Positions 17,968-20,772 of a stretch of 20,772 bases of DNA are shown here, one piece after another (the first letter of the stretch is position 1; each line of letters opens with the position of its first letter). The notes below the pieces were generated by a model. That model ran no database searches. It was not told the origin of the DNA and worked only from the letters and a program-made list of their open reading frames with translations. The DNA is from a virus. The position numbers and the translations under genes were made by a program. The stretch is taken from IMG/VR virus record IMGVR_UViG_3300014838_000097, positions 1-20,772 of that record, one strand, 5' to 3'.

Positions 17968-20181
17968 ATGGAACGCGACGAGCATGACGTAAACACGGAA
18001 AACCTGTCTCCTGATGAAATCAACGAGATGGAAGAGCGCCGAGTTGATGCCTTAAACGATGCTGGCATTGATGAGGTTAAAGTCCTTCAAAAGTGCAATG
18101 AACATTTAAATACCTGGAATTCCTATTTCAACGAGAATATTGTCCGTGGTAAGGATGACATGAATTTCGTTTTGCGTGATCAATGGACGGCAGTCGAGCG
18201 TTCAGAGTTCACTCGTTTATTCAAACCTGCGATGACTTTCAATAAACTTTACGATTCGACGAAAAAAGTCGTAGGAGAACAACGAAAGAATAAGCCAGAC
18301 TTGATCGTTCGATCATTGACAGGAAAGGCCACACAAGAACAAATAAATCTACGCGCAGACTTAGTGCGAACAATATCTTATCAATCACAGAATGACCTGG
18401 TTTATCAAACTGCATTTAAGAGCGCCCTCATGATGGGTTTCGGCGCATTTCAAGTCCTGATTGACTATGAAGCACCGAGAAGTTTTAACAAGATCATAAA
18501 ATACGACATTATCCCTGATGCGACAAGCTGTTCATGGGATCCCACTGCATTAAAGCCACACAAGGGTGATGGAAACTTCTGTTCAAGGCGTTTCGTATTT
18601 ACTCGTGATGAATTCTTTGCGACCTATCCGTATGTGCTTAACCCTGTGTCCTATGTTGATCCATATATGCTTCTGGATTTCCAATGGACTACACGTGACA
18701 CAATCATTGTGTGTGATGAGTTTGTGAAAGAATGGTTTCCGCTGACAATTAATCATGTGAAAGTGGGCGATCAATTCAAGGTATTAACCAATGACGAATG
18801 GGAAGATGAACAGAAAAACTATAAGAAGAAATTGGACATCGCTGGGATGGGTGAGGCTCGTTCAATTATTGAAAAGGATAAGCCAATCAAGGTTGGGGAA
18901 CGCCAAACGCAAGATTATAAAATTATGCACTACCGACTTATTAGAGATCGTATTATTGATTTCTCTGTGTGGCCTTCCCGTCAGTTGCCTATACCTTTCG
19001 TGGATGGTGACAGCTACTACATTGAAGGACGCCAATACACGAAATCCTTCATCCATGAAGCCCGAGATGCTCAGAAACTGTTGAACTATTCGAGATCGGA
19101 AACAGCAGCAGAATTAAAGAATAGACGCCGTGAACAGTGGCTTGGAACACCAGATAATATCATAGGCTATGAACAAGACTGGCGTAACCCTGAATTACAG
19201 ATGGGTATTCTTCGTGCCAAACCTGACCCTAAAACCGGAATGATGCCGCAGAAAATGCCCGCTTGGGAAATCTCACAAGGTCTATTTGCGACATCGGCTG
19301 CCGCAGGACAAGATATCAAAGAGATTCTGGGATTTTCTGAAAACGATAATCTTCAAGGACAAGACATATCCGGCAAGGCTAGGCGCGAACGCAAACTCGA
19401 AGGATCGATGTCATCCTATGTCTTTCAGGATAACCTGAATCAGGCTATTGAACAGGGTGGCCGTATTGTAAATGATCTTCTTCCATACATCATCGGTGAT
19501 GAACAGCGCCAGATGAATATATCCAAGAAGGATGGAAAGACCGACACAATCGTTATGAATCAGCGCCAAGGTGAGGGTGACAATGCGAAGATCATGAATC
19601 GACTGATGCCGGGTGAGTTTGATGTTGAGATTGATACGGGCCCATCATTCTCTGTACAAAAAGATATTGCGCTGGAATTCCTGCAAAATACATTGCAGAT
19701 GTTCCCACAAGCCTTTCCGCTTATTGCTGATCTATGGGCTAAAAACCTGGACGTCCAATTCATGCCACAAATGGCTGAACGCTTCCAGACTTTGGTGCCA
19801 CCGGATATCCTGGCTAAAGAACAAGGCAAACCCGCGCCTCCTCCAAAACCTGATCCACAAGCACAGATGGCACAACAAGAGATGCAATTAAAACAGCAAC
19901 AGATGCAACAAGGTCAGATGGCATTGCAAATCAAGGCTGCGGAATTACAGTTGAAGAAAGAGAAAAACCAGCTTGATCAACTTGAACTGCAATTAAAAGC
20001 AGAGCAAGCACACATGGATGGTCAGTTGGATGTTTATAACCATCAGGCTGATATCAAGCAAGCATCTATTACACATGGGCTAGATCATATGAAGCACCGT
20101 GATCATATGGATCTTGAAATGATCAAGCATTTGGTTGACATCCATAAACATGAAAATCCGGTACAAAGAGCCTCTACCTAG
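17968..20181 (+). CDS. P22-type portal protein
   Basis: The start is ATG 17968 (AAGGATGG 7 nt upstream), not the TTG at 17962. The 737 residues compare with 725 in P22 gp1. Family features include an N-terminal helix with FNENIVRGKDDMNFVLRDQW, the RPAMTFN-like FKPAMTFNKLYDSTKKVVGEQRKNKPDL segment, GFGAFQVLIDYE, and a long C-terminal helical barrel region. The last ~130 residues are Gln/Met-rich coiled coil, then His-rich. It forms the dodecameric ring at one capsid vertex, binds the terminase for packaging, and senses head fullness. The stop codon lies inside the terminator hairpin. Confidence 0.92.
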   Translation: MERDEHDVNTENLSPDEINEMEERRVDALNDAGIDEVKVLQKCNEHLNTWNSYFNENIVRGKDDMNFVLRDQWTAVERSEFTRLFKPAMTFNKLYDSTKKVVGEQRKNKPDLIVRSLTGKATQEQINLRADLVRTISYQSQNDLVYQTAFKSALMMGFGAFQVLIDYEAPRSFNKIIKYDIIPDATSCSWDPTALKPHKGDGNFCSRRFVFTRDEFFATYPYVLNPVSYVDPYMLLDFQWTTRDTIIVCDEFVKEWFPLTINHVKVGDQFKVLTNDEWEDEQKNYKKKLDIAGMGEARSIIEKDKPIKVGERQTQDYKIMHYRLIRDRIIDFSVWPSRQLPIPFVDGDSYYIEGRQYTKSFIHEARDAQKLLNYSRSETAAELKNRRREQWLGTPDNIIGYEQDWRNPELQMGILRAKPDPKTGMMPQKMPAWEISQGLFATSAAAGQDIKEILGFSENDNLQGQDISGKARRERKLEGSMSSYVFQDNLNQAIEQGGRIVNDLLPYIIGDEQRQMNISKKDGKTDTIVMNQRQGEGDNAKIMNRLMPGEFDVEIDTGPSFSVQKDIALEFLQNTLQMFPQAFPLIADLWAKNLDVQFMPQMAERFQTLVPPDILAKEQGKPAPPPKPDPQAQMAQQEMQLKQQQMQQGQMALQIKAAELQLKKEKNQLDQLELQLKAEQAHMDGQLDVYNHQADIKQASITHGLDHMKHRDHMDLEMIKHLVDIHKHENPVQRAST

Positions 20182-20190
20182 AGGCTTTTC
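20169..20190 (+). terminator. Rho-independent terminator overlapping the portal stop
   Basis: AGCCTCT and AGAGGCT form a perfect 7-bp stem with an ACCT loop, then TTTT. The portal TAG (20179-20181) is within the loop and right arm, so ribosomes finishing the portal would cover the hairpin, which may modulate read-through into the scaffold gene. Confidence 0.65.
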
Positions 20191-20327
20191 CTGAAATAAA
20201 CCCCACCTGTACGACTATTTTATCCTGTAAACACGCGTAAAATTTTAACTATCAGCGACAGGAGTTGCTGGGCGTCAGGGTCGCCTTACAACCTTTGGGC
20301 AAATGAATGCCGAGTGGAGAAGTGAAT

Positions 20328-20772
20328 ATGGAAGTTCAAGATTCAAATCAAGGCCAGGATGGTCTTGCTGATCAAGTGAATGACAGTATGGGGATCGATG
20401 AATCACAACATGAGGCGAAAGCTGAAAGTGGTGAAGATAGCGATGAAGGACACTCAAAGGAAACATTAGCCGTTCAAAAACGGTTGAAGTCTCAAAAGAG
20501 AGCCCACGAACGGGAAGTTCGTGACCTTCACGCCCGAATAGGCGATCTAGAGTCCAGGATGACACAACCCATGCAAAATACACAAGATCAGCCGATGAAT
20601 CCCTATCAAGCCCCGCAAGGTGGTGGGATAGATGAGCATATCCACAAGGCAGTGAGCTACGCACTCCAGCATAAGGAAATGCAGGAGCGCCAGGCGCATG
20701 AAGCGCAAAGCCAGGCACATATTCAAAGGCAGTATCAGGATTTCCAAAAACATCTTGATAACGTTGGCGATA
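20328..20772 (+). CDS. Probable scaffolding protein, 3'-truncated by window edge
   Basis: The ATG at 20328 follows GGAGAAG by 7 nt and stays open for 148 codons to the window end. The protein is acidic and polar at first (DGLADQVNDSMGIDESQHEAKAESGEDSDEGHSKE), then a helical coiled-coil region (VQKRLKSQKRAHEREVRDLHARIGDLESRM), then Pro/Gln-rich and another helix. Placement directly behind the portal and this highly charged helical composition fit a P22 gp8-like scaffold, which directs coat assembly and leaves the head. There is no sequence proof, and the C-terminal coat-binding part is outside the window. The region 20191-20327 holds no gene. Confidence 0.65.
   Translation, partial: MEVQDSNQGQDGLADQVNDSMGIDESQHEAKAESGEDSDEGHSKETLAVQKRLKSQKRAHEREVRDLHARIGDLESRMTQPMQNTQDQPMNPYQAPQGGGIDEHIHKAVSYALQHKEMQERQAHEAQSQAHIQRQYQDFQKHLDNVGD

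Noticed and set aside
17741-17968. Minus-strand 75-codon frame over the portal leader
   Set aside because: It is antisense to the whole late operon, starts in the portal gene end and has no ribosome binding site.
20275-20718. Minus-strand 147-codon frame opposite the scaffold-like gene
   Set aside because: It has composition typical of a shadow frame (rich in His/Leu/Ser/Pro) and lies opposite a well-supported plus-strand gene with a good start.
1-20772. CRISPR array, insertion sequence, integrase or attachment site
   Set aside because: No regularly spaced direct repeats, transposase or recombinase motifs, or duplicated att-like core were seen.

Overview
This window is part of a double-stranded DNA tailed-phage genome (or a prophage), AT-rich and gene-dense. 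It carries a P22-type portal, large and small terminase subunits, a scaffold-like gene, a T4-type lysozyme, a RecA-like annealing ATPase with its single-strand binding partner, and a lambda-O-like replication initiator. The P22-type portal suggests a podovirus-like head-and-neck. E. coli-style ribosome binding sites, Rho-independent terminators and one gene with a Gram-negative-looking signal peptide suggest a proteobacterial host, but the host cannot be named from the sequence. No integrase is visible.

Layout. (1) Positions 1-2706, plus strand: the 3' part of a repetitive tail-fibre gene, a coiled-coil protein, a His/Lys-rich microprotein, a terminator, and a ribbon-helix-helix (RHH) plus membrane-protein pair. 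(2) Positions 2648-10066, minus strand: a long early-type operon read leftward, with about 24 genes, most joined by 1-20 nt stop/start overlaps. It starts with two RHH repressor-like genes and runs through a membrane microprotein, several zinc-knuckle microproteins, the ATPase and SSB-like pair, a strongly structured 191-nt intergenic region, a protein with two DUF2829/Tad2-like domains, more zinc ribbons, a DUF551 protein, and envelope-directed genes (one exported, one membrane). (3) Positions 10067-10332: a control region with a 16-bp perfect palindrome. (4) Positions 10333-12756, plus strand: the replication initiator with an ori-like tract inside it, a VRR-NUC nuclease, a terminator, a zinc ribbon, the lysozyme and a WGR-like protein. 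(5) Positions 12798-20772, plus strand: small terminase, endonuclease VII, small virion-region genes, large terminase, further small genes including a second DUF2829/Tad2-like gene, the portal, a terminator overlapping the portal stop codon, and a scaffold-like gene cut by the right edge.

How it fits together. The 9666-10333 region looks like the switch between leftward (recombination, host takeover, accessory) and rightward (replication, then lysis, packaging and head) transcription. The two RHH proteins probably bind the TACCATGGTA palindromes that lie upstream of each of their own genes. The DUF2829-type genes on both arms suggest a counter-defence function against nucleotide-signalling immunity.

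The most unusual item is the nested inverted-repeat structure at 6801-6991. Read on the minus strand it has a tRNA-like acceptor stem, T-arm and D-like arm around a long branched insert, and it ends 17 nt before an operon start codon. About a dozen real genes are under 62 codons; many are zinc-knuckle microproteins and would be missed by length-filtered gene calling. All function calls come from reading motifs by eye; no database search was run.
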